The notes under the pieces were generated by a model. It was not told the DNA's origin. It worked only from the letters and a program-made list of their open reading frames with translations, and did no database searches. Shown here piece by piece: positions 15,752-23,879 of a stretch of 32,825 nt of DNA. Every line of letters begins with the position of its first letter. Within the stretch, counting starts at the first letter, position 1. The position numbers were made by a program, and so were the translations under genes. The DNA comes from Bacteroidota bacterium (GTDB taxonomy: Bacteria; Bacteroidota; Bacteroidia; Chitinophagales; Saprospiraceae), in assembly GCA_018222965.1 (NCBI GenBank), contig JAAEZH010000016.1, positions 1 through 32,825 of the forward strand. The letters run 5' to 3'.

Positions 15752-16954
15752 TTATATCGTTTTGGTTCGCTTGGTGGGTTCCCAGGCTCCCTTTTTTATA
15801 CCTTTCAAATAACGCCCCAATCCTTTTAACAAGGCGCCATTCATCCGTATGAAATAATGAATATGCCGCAAAGGTAACAGATGCAGACCGAATGCCGCAA
15901 AGAGCCGGTCGATAAGTGGTACCAAAATAAATGCAGCAGTTTGGCAAAGAAACAACAACAGATACCAAAAGTTGCCGGTCAGTCCCAGTATACCGCTGCT
16001 AATCCAAATGCCCAAAAACAAAAGGGGAGTGATCCACCGCAATACTTTATGGCTCACAAAAGCAAAGCTCAGTCGCGATAAAGGCCTGAATAACAAGTTT
16101 TTAAACCGGGCCAGATTCTGAAAGTTCCCGGCTGATATTCGCGCCTTTCGACGAATTTCTTCCCGAATATCGTGTGATACAGCTTCATAGCATAAAGCCT
16201 CCGGGTCACTCACCACTCTCCCACCCGCTTCAAAAACCCGCATGGCGATGTAAAAGTCATCGACCAAAAAATGCGGCGGTACCGGTTGAAAATAATCAGA
16301 TCGCAGGCTGTAACAGCCGCCAAAAGGCCCCATCATCATTTTCCAGGCATTGCTTTCCCACAGCTTCAAACGACCTTCCAGCGAAATATAGGCAGCCTCT
16401 GATTTGGAGATGTCTTCCGATTCTGTACCTGTATTTAGCATCCGGGTATCCACCAGGCCAATTTCCGGATCGCTGTATTTCCGGAGGATGGTCTCCGGAA
16501 GTTTTTGATCCAAAAAAACATTGGCATCCGTGATAATAAAAATGTGATTGGGAGCAGCCGGCCTTTCGGCGAAAGCCGCCATAGCGAGATCATTCAGGAC
16601 CGAGGGTTTTCCCCGCCTTTCGGCGAAAGCCAAAATACGCAGACCGGGAAGTTTGTCTTTATAGGATTCCAGAATCGGAATAGTCTGGTCGGAAGAAGCA
16701 TCCGAGCCCACATAAATGCGCAGATTCTCTGTTGGAAATTGCAATTTGGAAAGATTCTCCAGCTTTTCAGCCAGCACCAGCTCTTCATTGTAAACTGCCA
16801 TTAGGATAGACAGTTGATACTTTTGTGTATCTGCCGGTTCCAAAGCAGGGTTTTTCCTTCCACCCAAGCCCCACATGATCAGCGGATAGATCAAATAGGT
16901 ATGCAAAATCCCGAGTAAACAAAGCCAGCATAGAATCTGGAGGAAAGCGATCAT
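15752..16954 (-). CDS. Family 2 glycosyltransferase, membrane-bound
   Basis: The 400-aa enzyme has an N-terminal membrane span (residues 5-30), a GT-A catalytic domain (about 45-290: SILMAVYNEE, VGSDASSDQT, ITDAN, then the acceptor-base motif VDDFYIAMRVFEAGG and RRKARISAGNFQN) and about three C-terminal spans (near 305-365). It resembles processive or lipid-linked GT2 enzymes (BcsA/HAS-like layout) that build surface polysaccharide at the inner membrane. It overlaps the GT4 gene by 4 bases (ATGA). Two copies of the 17-base repeat lie 54 bases apart here, each encoding AFAER. Confidence 0.87.
   Translation of the reverse strand: MIAFLQILCWLCLLGILHTYLIYPLIMWGLGGRKNPALEPADTQKYQLSILMAVYNEELVLAEKLENLSKLQFPTENLRIYVGSDASSDQTIPILESYKDKLPGLRILAFAERRGKPSVLNDLAMAAFAERPAAPNHIFIITDANVFLDQKLPETILRKYSDPEIGLVDTRMLNTGTESEDISKSEAAYISLEGRLKLWESNAWKMMMGPFGGCYSLRSDYFQPVPPHFLVDDFYIAMRVFEAGGRVVSDPEALCYEAVSHDIREEIRRKARISAGNFQNLARFKNLLFRPLSRLSFAFVSHKVLRWITPLLFLGIWISSGILGLTGNFWYLLLFLCQTAAFILVPLIDRLFAAFGLHLLPLRHIHYFIRMNGALLKGLGRYLKGIKKGAWEPTKRTKTI
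15869..15901 (-). promoter_or_regulatory. Internal promoter in GT2 gene, likely for ribBA
   Basis: On the minus strand TTTG (15901-15898), a 21-base spacer and TACCTTTG (15876-15869) form a full Bacteroidota-type promoter. It lies within the 3' part of the GT2 gene, about 120 bases before the ribBA start, and would let ribBA and the VTC gene be expressed apart from the sugar transferases. Confidence 0.5.
16561..16577. repeat. Iterated near-palindrome, copy 4 (in GT2 gene)
   Basis: GCCTTTCGGCGAAAGCC, encoding A-F-A-E-R. A one-mismatch relative CCTTTCGACGAA lies at 16144-16155 in the same gene. Confidence 0.75.
16615..16631. repeat. Iterated near-palindrome, copy 5 (in GT2 gene)
   Basis: GCCTTTCGGCGAAAGCC, identical to copy 4 and in the same frame, 54 bases further along. 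Confidence 0.75.
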
Positions 16955-18171
16955 AAGCGAATAGTATCCACCTCCATTTTTGAAAAGGCCGCCAGGAGCC
17001 GACCTGCTATTGTTTCGTTGGCGTATTTGGTATCTACCAGGTCTCTGGCAGCCTGCCCAATACTCATCAGCTTCTTCGGATTTGCTTTCATACAGAAATC
17101 AATCGCCTGTAGAAACTGTTCCGGCGTATCAGCTATCAATACCTCTTTTTTATGCCTGGCATCAATCCCTTCCAACCCGATGGAGGTGGTGATCACAAGC
17201 CGGCTTAAAGCCATTCCTTCCAGAATTTTCGCCCGCATACCGCTGCCCGAAAGCAAGGGAACAATCATGACCGAATGCTGATTAATAAAGGTCGAAGCAT
17301 CCGGAACCTCCCCCGGGATTTGCAAATGCTTGTTGGCTAATTGATGCAGCCACTCCGGGGTATTTCTTCCGGCAACATGCAAACTCAGATCGGGGTGTGA
17401 GCGGCGGGCTTTTTTCCAAATATTATCCAGAAACCACTTGAGGCCTTCCAAATTGGGCATCCAGTCTAATGATCCAATGAAAGAAAGCGACAGCGGACGT
17501 TTATAACTGGCCAGGTTTTCTTCGTAATCATCCAGGTCGATCCCGATTGGAGTTACCACCGAAGGGCCTTTAAAGCCAAATTCGCGAAAGCGGGCTTCAT
17601 CTCTTGCGGTAATGGGTGCCAGCAGATCATAATTGGGCAGTTGAGCCGTTTCATAACGCTCCAGGCGATTGGTCAGGTGCCGAATATATAGTCTTCGAAT
17701 GGAAGCTGGTGTATTGTCGGCGATTCGGGACCAGATCTCGTGCTCTACATTGTGCGCCCGCATAACCACCTTTGCGTTTGAAAATTGGCGAATGAGTGGA
17801 ATATAGGGAGCGAGGTATAAGGTCTCCAACTGCACAACGTCGTAGTCCGATTTCTTAAGCATCTTTTTGAGGGCTTCGGCATACTCCGGGCAGTCGAAAC
17901 GAGACACATTATAGGAATCGCTCTTAAACAGATGCCGGAAAGCATCAAAGGCTTTAATGCGGGTGTCCACATCAACCAGTTTGATCCGGTCGAAGATTGG
18001 CAGATCTTTGGTTGGAGATTTCCCTTTGTAAGGATGCTTGGGAGTGTTCATTGCCAGCAAATCCATACGTGCTCCCAGGCCGCGCATGGCGCGACTCAGA
18101 TTGTGGATTGCCAGAGATTCCCCGTCCTTTACCGGGAAGGGGAATTTTTTTGTCAGGAGCAGGATCTTCAT
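16951..18171 (-). CDS. Family 4 glycosyltransferase
   Basis: The 406-aa GT-B fold enzyme starts MKILLLTKKFPFPVKDGES and contains SFIGSLDWMPNLEGLKWFLD and PLLSGSGMRAKILEGMAL, both typical of GT4 retaining transferases that use nucleotide sugars in the cytoplasm. With the GT2 and GT39-like neighbours it points to surface glycan or glycolipid synthesis. I chose the ATG at 18171, 7 bases after the M1 peptidase stop; the open frame back to 18255 overlaps that gene and adds sequence without family resemblance. Confidence 0.87.
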   Translation of the reverse strand: MKILLLTKKFPFPVKDGESLAIHNLSRAMRGLGARMDLLAMNTPKHPYKGKSPTKDLPIFDRIKLVDVDTRIKAFDAFRHLFKSDSYNVSRFDCPEYAEALKKMLKKSDYDVVQLETLYLAPYIPLIRQFSNAKVVMRAHNVEHEIWSRIADNTPASIRRLYIRHLTNRLERYETAQLPNYDLLAPITARDEARFREFGFKGPSVVTPIGIDLDDYEENLASYKRPLSLSFIGSLDWMPNLEGLKWFLDNIWKKARRSHPDLSLHVAGRNTPEWLHQLANKHLQIPGEVPDASTFINQHSVMIVPLLSGSGMRAKILEGMALSRLVITTSIGLEGIDARHKKEVLIADTPEQFLQAIDFCMKANPKKLMSIGQAARDLVDTKYANETIAGRLLAAFSKMEVDTIRL

Positions 18172-18178
18172 AAATGGA

Positions 18179-20059
18179 CTACTTCCTTTTTTTCGAAGAA
18201 ACTTTCTTGCTGTCGTTATCTGAATCGATATCAGCGAGGCGACCCAATGGATCAATAGTCACTGATTTCACCTTCTTGATCTTGATCGGTAATTCGACTT
18301 CATATTCTGTATACACCCAGCCCCAATCAGACAGGGTGGTATAGTTAATATCGCCATCATTGGTTTTGGAACCGCGCATGATCTGCAGCGGAATGGTAAA
18401 GTATTCTTTGTCTCCATTGGTCATTTCCACCACAAAATCAACCGGCATCGGCATCAGGCCTTCCCGCGAAAAAGAGATTTTGGTATGCCGCTTATCGCTG
18501 CCCGTATCAATATCTTCAATGCCGTAGTCAATGGTGTAGGTCGTTTGAACAAAATACTGCTTATACCAGTCGAGTTCCAATCCGGAAACCTTTTCCATGA
18601 TTCGGATAAAGTCGTTGGTATTTGGGTGTTTAAACTTCCAGGTATTGTAATAGCGGAGCATACCTTTTTTAAAGTTCTCCTCTCCTACGATATAGCGAAT
18701 CTGGTTTAGAAAAACAGAACCTTTGGTATAAGATGCCTGTCCGTAGGCATAGTTGGTTTGAAAGTGATCGGCATGGGTCGTCAGGGGTTCTTCAACGCCA
18801 GACTTGGTCAGATTCACATAACCGGCATACGTATTTGCATGTGGATTGTCAACCGGTTTTGAGCCGGGAAGCAATCCTTCTTTTTTCAGGTGATTCATCA
18901 CCTCATTACTGGCCCAGGTCGTAAAGCCTTCATCCATCCAGGCATAAAGTGCTTCGTTTGTACCCAATACCATTTGAAACCAGGAGTGCATCAGTTCATG
19001 CACAGATACGCCGGTAAGGCTGCCCAGGTTTCGCTCACCGGTAATCAGTGTTGCCATCGGGTATTCCATGCCCCCGTCGCCGCCCTGGATAAAGCTGTAT
19101 TGCTCGTATGGATATTTTCCAAAATGCTGCTGGATGTAATCGAATGCTTCATCCATAATAGTCGGCAAGCGATTCCAGACTTCTTTGGTGTCTTCATTTT
19201 CCTGATAGAGGAAGTGCATGGTAATCCCGTCTTCGCGGGTATAGGTGATATGCTTGTAATCCGGATCAGCGGCCCACACAAAATCGTGCACATTGGGCGC
19301 AAAGAAATGCCAGGTCAGTTTTTCTTTACCGGCATTGGAAGCTGCGCTTCCGGCTTCTTCATAGCCATATCCAATTTCATTGGCATTTTGCAGGTAGCCC
19401 GTACCTCCGAGAATATAGTCGCTGTCGATCGTAATCTTCACATCAAAGTCGCCCCAGATGCCGTAGAACTCGCGTCCGATATAAGGATTGGCGTGCCAGC
19501 CCTGGTAATCATACTCACACATTTTGGGATACCACTGAGACATGGAGTAGGAAACCCCTTCTGCATTGTCTCTGCCTGAGCGGCGAATCTGAACGGGTAC
19601 CTGTGCATTAAATTCCATATCAAAGCTTACCGTTTGGCCCGGCAATACAGGATCAGCCAGGGTAACTTCGAGGATGGTCCCCACGGTTTCAAAGGCAACA
19701 TCTTTTCCGTCTTTTTTGAGGCTGCTCACATGTTGGAAACCAATTTCATCCGGCTTCAAATTGGTGATTCGGTTTCCGATACGGCGATCGGAATCGGCCA
19801 GCCACTGGTTGCGAACGTCCATCATACTTCCCGGCTGAAAGGCATTGAAATACAGGTGGTAAAAAACCTGGTCCAGGGTATCGGGCGAATTGTTGGTGTA
19901 TTCTAACTTTTGCTTGCCGCGAAACTGGTGAGCCTCTACATCAAAATCGATCTCCATATCATATTTAGCAGCTTGTTGCCAGCGGTCAGGCTGTGCCTGT
20001 ACCATAGTCAGGGAGATAACAGAAAATAACAGGGAAGCAATGATTTCCTTCATGTACAT
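18179..20059 (-). CDS. M1-family zinc metallopeptidase (aminopeptidase)
   Basis: The 626-aa protein has an N-terminal signal peptide (about residues 5-22), an M1 beta-saddle N-domain, the substrate motif GGMEYP (about 328-333), the zinc motif HELMH (about 355-359) and the third zinc ligand Glu in WMDEGFTTW (about 378). A C-terminal helical/beta part follows, with a Lys-rich tail (KKVSSKKRK). It removes N-terminal residues from peptides, here outside the cytoplasm. It is the first gene of a minus-strand run with GT4, GT2, ribBA and VTC; no functional link is obvious. A second ATG two codons later is also possible. Confidence 0.92.
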   Translation of the reverse strand: MYMKEIIASLLFSVISLTMVQAQPDRWQQAAKYDMEIDFDVEAHQFRGKQKLEYTNNSPDTLDQVFYHLYFNAFQPGSMMDVRNQWLADSDRRIGNRITNLKPDEIGFQHVSSLKKDGKDVAFETVGTILEVTLADPVLPGQTVSFDMEFNAQVPVQIRRSGRDNAEGVSYSMSQWYPKMCEYDYQGWHANPYIGREFYGIWGDFDVKITIDSDYILGGTGYLQNANEIGYGYEEAGSAASNAGKEKLTWHFFAPNVHDFVWAADPDYKHITYTREDGITMHFLYQENEDTKEVWNRLPTIMDEAFDYIQQHFGKYPYEQYSFIQGGDGGMEYPMATLITGERNLGSLTGVSVHELMHSWFQMVLGTNEALYAWMDEGFTTWASNEVMNHLKKEGLLPGSKPVDNPHANTYAGYVNLTKSGVEEPLTTHADHFQTNYAYGQASYTKGSVFLNQIRYIVGEENFKKGMLRYYNTWKFKHPNTNDFIRIMEKVSGLELDWYKQYFVQTTYTIDYGIEDIDTGSDKRHTKISFSREGLMPMPVDFVVEMTNGDKEYFTIPLQIMRGSKTNDGDINYTTLSDWGWVYTEYEVELPIKIKKVKSVTIDPLGRLADIDSDNDSKKVSSKKRK

Positions 20060-20163
20060 ATTTTGCCATTGTTTTTAATGAAACGGATGGAGCCCGTGAA
20101 GGGCTGTCTTTGCCACTAACGAAGTTGACAGATCATTTCGTTTACGGCATTTTTTACCGGCCC

Positions 20164-20171
20164 CAAAGGTA
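20164..20171 (-). promoter_or_regulatory. -7 element for the M1 peptidase run
   Basis: On the minus strand TACCTTTG, followed by GGGCCGGTAAAA, is an exact TAnnTTTG match about 105 bases before the start codon. The same bases in nearly the same order occur at the porP-like gene (12849 on). Confidence 0.4.
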
Positions 20172-20257
20172 AGGAAAGTTTCTATCCTGATTAGAGCGCT
20201 CCTTCGTCTGGTCAAATACAAACTTCCTTCTATCTTCGCCTAGAAAAATTTACAGAT

Positions 20258-21703
20258 TTGGAGACATCCGGGAAACGACTGATTCTCTGGCCTTTATTAC
20301 TACTGGCGGTGCTGTTTGCCTTTTTCTGGCGACTGGACAGTCTCCCTTTACAGGTATACGACGAATCCCGCTTGGCCAATAATGCGCTGGAGGCCGTACA
20401 GGATGGCCACTGGTTTGTACCCCACTATCGCGGGAAGCCCGACATGTGGAATACCAAGCCTCCCACCATGATTTGGCTGCAGGGGCTGAGTATGAAAATA
20501 TTTGGCACCAATGAACTGGGAGTGCGGTTTCCGGCAGCCTTCTCGGCGGCTCTTTGTTGCTTACTCCTCCCCTTTTTTGGTCGACGCACAAAAGCTGGTT
20601 TTTATGCCGGATTTTTAGCGGCTTTTATCCTGCTCAGCATACCCGGTTTTTTCGGGTTGCACGTTGCCCGTACAGGCGATTACGACGCTTTGCTCTGTTT
20701 ATTTTCGGCTTTGCTAATCGGCTTTTTCTACTTGTTTTCCCAATCCGAAAATCAACGGTATCTGTATTATGCGGCTTTGGCTGCAGCCGGAGCGGTATTG
20801 ACAAAAAGTACCGCCGGACTCCTGTTTGTTCCGGGCTTATTCTTCTTTTTGCTTTATCAGCGAAAGGCGTTATCCTTTCTTCGATCCGCTTCCACCTGGA
20901 AAGCCATTGGAATATTTTTGACGCTGGTCATCAGTTATTATGCCATCCGGGAAACAGTAAACCCAGGTTATCTAAAGGCCGTTTGGGAAAATGAATGGGC
21001 AGGTCGTTATCTGGATACGCTGGAAGGGCATTCCGGCGGCCCCTTATTCTATCTGGAAGGATGGTGGAACGGCAGACTGGGAATGTGGTTGTCGCTCAGT
21101 CCGCTGGCACTATTGCCGCTATTCCAAAAAGAAAACAAGCTATCGGTATTCCTCTGGATTCAGTTGATCTTTTTTATGTTGATCATTTCCAGTTCGGGCA
21201 CCAAGCTTCGCTGGTACGATGCACCGGGATTGATCCTTTTGGCTTTCCTTTTGGGTATGGGTTTGATGATCGTATTAGAAGCACTTGTTTCCGGCCTTTC
21301 GGCGAATGGCAAGCTGCCTCGACAAGCAGCTGTTGTTGTTCCGTTTGTACTCTTGATCTTGTTCTTTATCCCCGTTTTTCAGGATCAGTATCAATACATT
21401 CTGGACCCTCCTCTCCATGCAAAATCGGAAAAGCGGGCCCAATACGGATCTTTCTTAAAGCATCATCCTGATCTGGGCTCCATCAAAATTGCTTATCCCG
21501 ATCAGAACAATGCGCATGTCTGGTTTTACGCTCGTGCCGGAAAGGTGCAACACCAGGCCATGACCACCGGTGAAATCAGGCCGGGAGATTCGGTATTAAT
21601 TTGTGAGGAAAAGGCCATGGAGAAGATCCACATGCGGCAAATCCAATACAGGAAATTGTTGGGCGAAGGTCCTTGTTATTTGTTGGAGGTGGAGGGTTTG
21701 TGA
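20258..21703 (+). CDS. GT39-type membrane glycosyltransferase (ArnT/PMT-like)
   Basis: The 481-aa protein has about ten membrane spans and the family's early acidic loop motif (VYDESR, Asp35/Glu36) followed by the KPP...W.Q segment (TKPPTMIWLQ). Such enzymes move a sugar from a polyprenyl-phosphate donor to protein or lipid on the outer side of the inner membrane. The start is TTG at 20258; no in-frame ATG precedes the first motifs. It is divergent from the M1 peptidase. It carries one copy of the 12-base repeat, read as LSAN. Confidence 0.85.
   Translation: METSGKRLILWPLLLLAVLFAFFWRLDSLPLQVYDESRLANNALEAVQDGHWFVPHYRGKPDMWNTKPPTMIWLQGLSMKIFGTNELGVRFPAAFSAALCCLLLPFFGRRTKAGFYAGFLAAFILLSIPGFFGLHVARTGDYDALLCLFSALLIGFFYLFSQSENQRYLYYAALAAAGAVLTKSTAGLLFVPGLFFFLLYQRKALSFLRSASTWKAIGIFLTLVISYYAIRETVNPGYLKAVWENEWAGRYLDTLEGHSGGPLFYLEGWWNGRLGMWLSLSPLALLPLFQKENKLSVFLWIQLIFFMLIISSSGTKLRWYDAPGLILLAFLLGMGLMIVLEALVSGLSANGKLPRQAAVVVPFVLLILFFIPVFQDQYQYILDPPLHAKSEKRAQYGSFLKHHPDLGSIKIAYPDQNNAHVWFYARAGKVQHQAMTTGEIRPGDSVLICEEKAMEKIHMRQIQYRKLLGEGPCYLLEVEGL
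21295..21306. repeat. Iterated near-palindrome, copy 6 (in GT39 gene)
   Basis: CCTTTCGGCGAA followed by TGGC. It encodes L-S-A-N, the fourth distinct translation of the word in this window. Confidence 0.65.
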
Positions 21704-21737
21704 TGCGATCTTTCCTTTTTGCCGCCGTAGGCGTCAG

Positions 21738-21758
21738 CCCCCAATAAATTGGAGGGGG
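21738..21758. terminator. Possible hairpin between convergent genes
   Basis: CCCCC (21738-21742) can pair with GGGGG (21754-21758) across an 11-base loop between two converging genes. There is no T-run on either side, so a factor-independent terminator is only a weak possibility. Confidence 0.25.
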
Positions 21759-21782
21759 TACAGAACCTGGGAATCTGGATTT

Positions 21783-23879
21783 TTATACCCTGCCATTTAA
21801 ATACTCATAAATAAAATTGGTTTTATTTTTCAGGTCGATAAATTCCCAATAAAAATCTTCCAAATTTGTTTTCGCTGGCCCGATTCCATTTAGTTGATGA
21901 TCAGAATTAATTGTATTAAAAAACTCCTTCCCACTTTTTTTGTTCTTAATCTGATAGGTTCTATTTGAAAATTCCTGTCTATTATTGTAAACAAATGTCA
22001 AATCATTCCGAACAACAACACTTCCATCTACATCTAACCTCGACTCAGGATTAGGGTTGTTTACCCCCACATTCCCTTTTGAATCAATAACCATTTGATC
22101 ATGTAAGGTATAATCATTGTCTCTTGTCCGAAAAATCATTTTTGAAGCGGTCTTTGAGTCCTCTCCGTCAGAAGCAGCATGGATTTCTACTGTGCGCCAA
22201 TTTCCATCTTTATCATTTGATCCCGAGAGTTTGAGGATACCAGGTTTTGACTTTTTGGCATGCCCTAAATTGGAGGCTCCTACCCACATTTCACCCCGGA
22301 CATCTAATGCGGTATGACCCTTTTTTGTTTCTGGATATATTTCACCCTTGAAGGTCAAATCTCCATCCATACTAAAGTCACCCTTCAACTCCATCTCCAG
22401 TGGTATATCGCTTTCTTCCTCCCCTACGGTCACGAACGTTTTTAATTCTTTATCGCCCATTTCCCCACCTTCTTTATCAACTTCCTCCACCCGCCAGTAA
22501 AAGGGCGAGGCAATGCCGTTGCCACCATTTTGCAATTGAGGCACCAGATACTGCTTATCACCGGGACGACGTTTTTCCAGAAAGAGCACCAGTTGTCCGT
22601 CGTCGTGTTGCGGCATATTGTAAAAGCGGAAATAAACCAGCGCGACGCCGGGTTCTAGTTTACTGACCAGATTGGAGATGCGGAAAGTGACCGTTGCGTC
22701 CATGTCAGTACCCAGTATCTTTTTGGAATCCGGGCGGAATCCCTCTGGCGTTTTTTGCAGGTCCGGCCGAATCTCCCACTTGACCAGGGGCCCCTGTATC
22801 TTCTTCTGAATATTCCAGGCGGGTTTCCAATTAGGGTGCTTTGAGTTGTTCGTTATTTCCACGTTGACCAGGTCGGATGCCTCGGCAACCGCGCTGGAAG
22901 CATATCCGTCTTCGCCGTCCTGCTCCCCGGTCATGACCAGTTCAAAATAAGGTACACCCCGACTGTGCTTACTGCAATCGAGGATAAAGTCTTTCAGTCC
23001 CACATTGCTGAGCGCAAAAAACAATTCGTTCTTGAGCGAGCTCTCGTAGGTTTCCTTACCTTCTTTTTGAGAGGTATAGATACAATTCTGATTATTCAGC
23101 CAGGTGGCCTGAATGGGTAGCGGTGGTTCCACAAAGCCGATGGGACGGGTCAGTTCTATTGGGAGCTGGTGAAAGCCCTGCTGGGTTGCGGGAGGATTTT
23201 CGATTGCACTTTCTAAAAAGTCTTCTTTCAGCTCCCAGGAAACATCCAGGTATCTCAGGGCCGGATAGAATTCGGAAACCACGTTTTCAAACTGGATAGT
23301 CAGGGTAGACATGATGCCCAGGTACTTTTCTTTTTCCGGCCAGATGTAGAGTACATACTCCTCCTTTCCCAAATGCTGTGGGTTAGCTAAAGGAGGTATT
23401 GATGGATCACGCTCTTTGGCTGATGATACATAATGGTTGGGCGGAGCCAAAGCTACCGCAGGCATCAAATCAGATCCATCATCCGGCAAATCGCTTTCGG
23501 AAGGCAGTTTGCGAAGTTGAGTATGTACCGGGGTTCCGTCGATAGACACTGAAATCCGATCGAGATGAAAAACATTCACCATGTCGCTGAAGTTGACATA
23601 GAGGCCCGATGGCTGAATCAAAAACTGTTGGTCTCCACCTGCATGATTAAGTTTTTTACCGGTTGCAACCGGCCGAAAGCCACCCAATACCAGGGGTTTA
23701 TTACTCATATTAGTAAGGCGTAATACGAATTTATTTTCGATCAAATCATTGGCCTGAGGCTTGCTTACCACCAGCGGAGCGGGATTGGCATCGGGGTCGG
23801 AGGTATTGAAAATATCCACCCGAATCTGATCATTACGGTGTAACTCCTTAAAGGCTTCGGAAGAAAGCTTATTCATCAC
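21783..23879 (-). CDS. Giant-operon protein 4: beta-rich, tail-fibre-like C-terminus
   Basis: I recognise no full-length family for this 698-aa protein. It has no signal peptide. The N-terminal about 430 residues look beta-rich (for example LRLTNMSNKPLVLGGFRPVA, EEYVLYIWPEKEKYLGI). About residues 470-640 resemble phage-tail-fibre or adhesin shafts: KGEIYPETKKGHTALDVRGE, then VIDSKGNVGVNNPNPESRLD and VDGSVVV, a pattern that in Bacteroidota usually leads into an S74 autoprotease domain. Here no S74 domain follows, only about 60 residues. The C-terminal coding region (21783 to about 22100) is much more AT-rich (roughly 25-30% GC in 60-base samples) than upstream (about 57%). The start overlaps the 1637-aa gene by 11 bases. 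Confidence 0.75.
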   Translation of the reverse strand: MMNKLSSEAFKELHRNDQIRVDIFNTSDPDANPAPLVVSKPQANDLIENKFVLRLTNMSNKPLVLGGFRPVATGKKLNHAGGDQQFLIQPSGLYVNFSDMVNVFHLDRISVSIDGTPVHTQLRKLPSESDLPDDGSDLMPAVALAPPNHYVSSAKERDPSIPPLANPQHLGKEEYVLYIWPEKEKYLGIMSTLTIQFENVVSEFYPALRYLDVSWELKEDFLESAIENPPATQQGFHQLPIELTRPIGFVEPPLPIQATWLNNQNCIYTSQKEGKETYESSLKNELFFALSNVGLKDFILDCSKHSRGVPYFELVMTGEQDGEDGYASSAVAEASDLVNVEITNNSKHPNWKPAWNIQKKIQGPLVKWEIRPDLQKTPEGFRPDSKKILGTDMDATVTFRISNLVSKLEPGVALVYFRFYNMPQHDDGQLVLFLEKRRPGDKQYLVPQLQNGGNGIASPFYWRVEEVDKEGGEMGDKELKTFVTVGEEESDIPLEMELKGDFSMDGDLTFKGEIYPETKKGHTALDVRGEMWVGASNLGHAKKSKPGILKLSGSNDKDGNWRTVEIHAASDGEDSKTASKMIFRTRDNDYTLHDQMVIDSKGNVGVNNPNPESRLDVDGSVVVRNDLTFVYNNRQEFSNRTYQIKNKKSGKEFFNTINSDHQLNGIGPAKTNLEDFYWEFIDLKNKTNFIYEYLNGRV

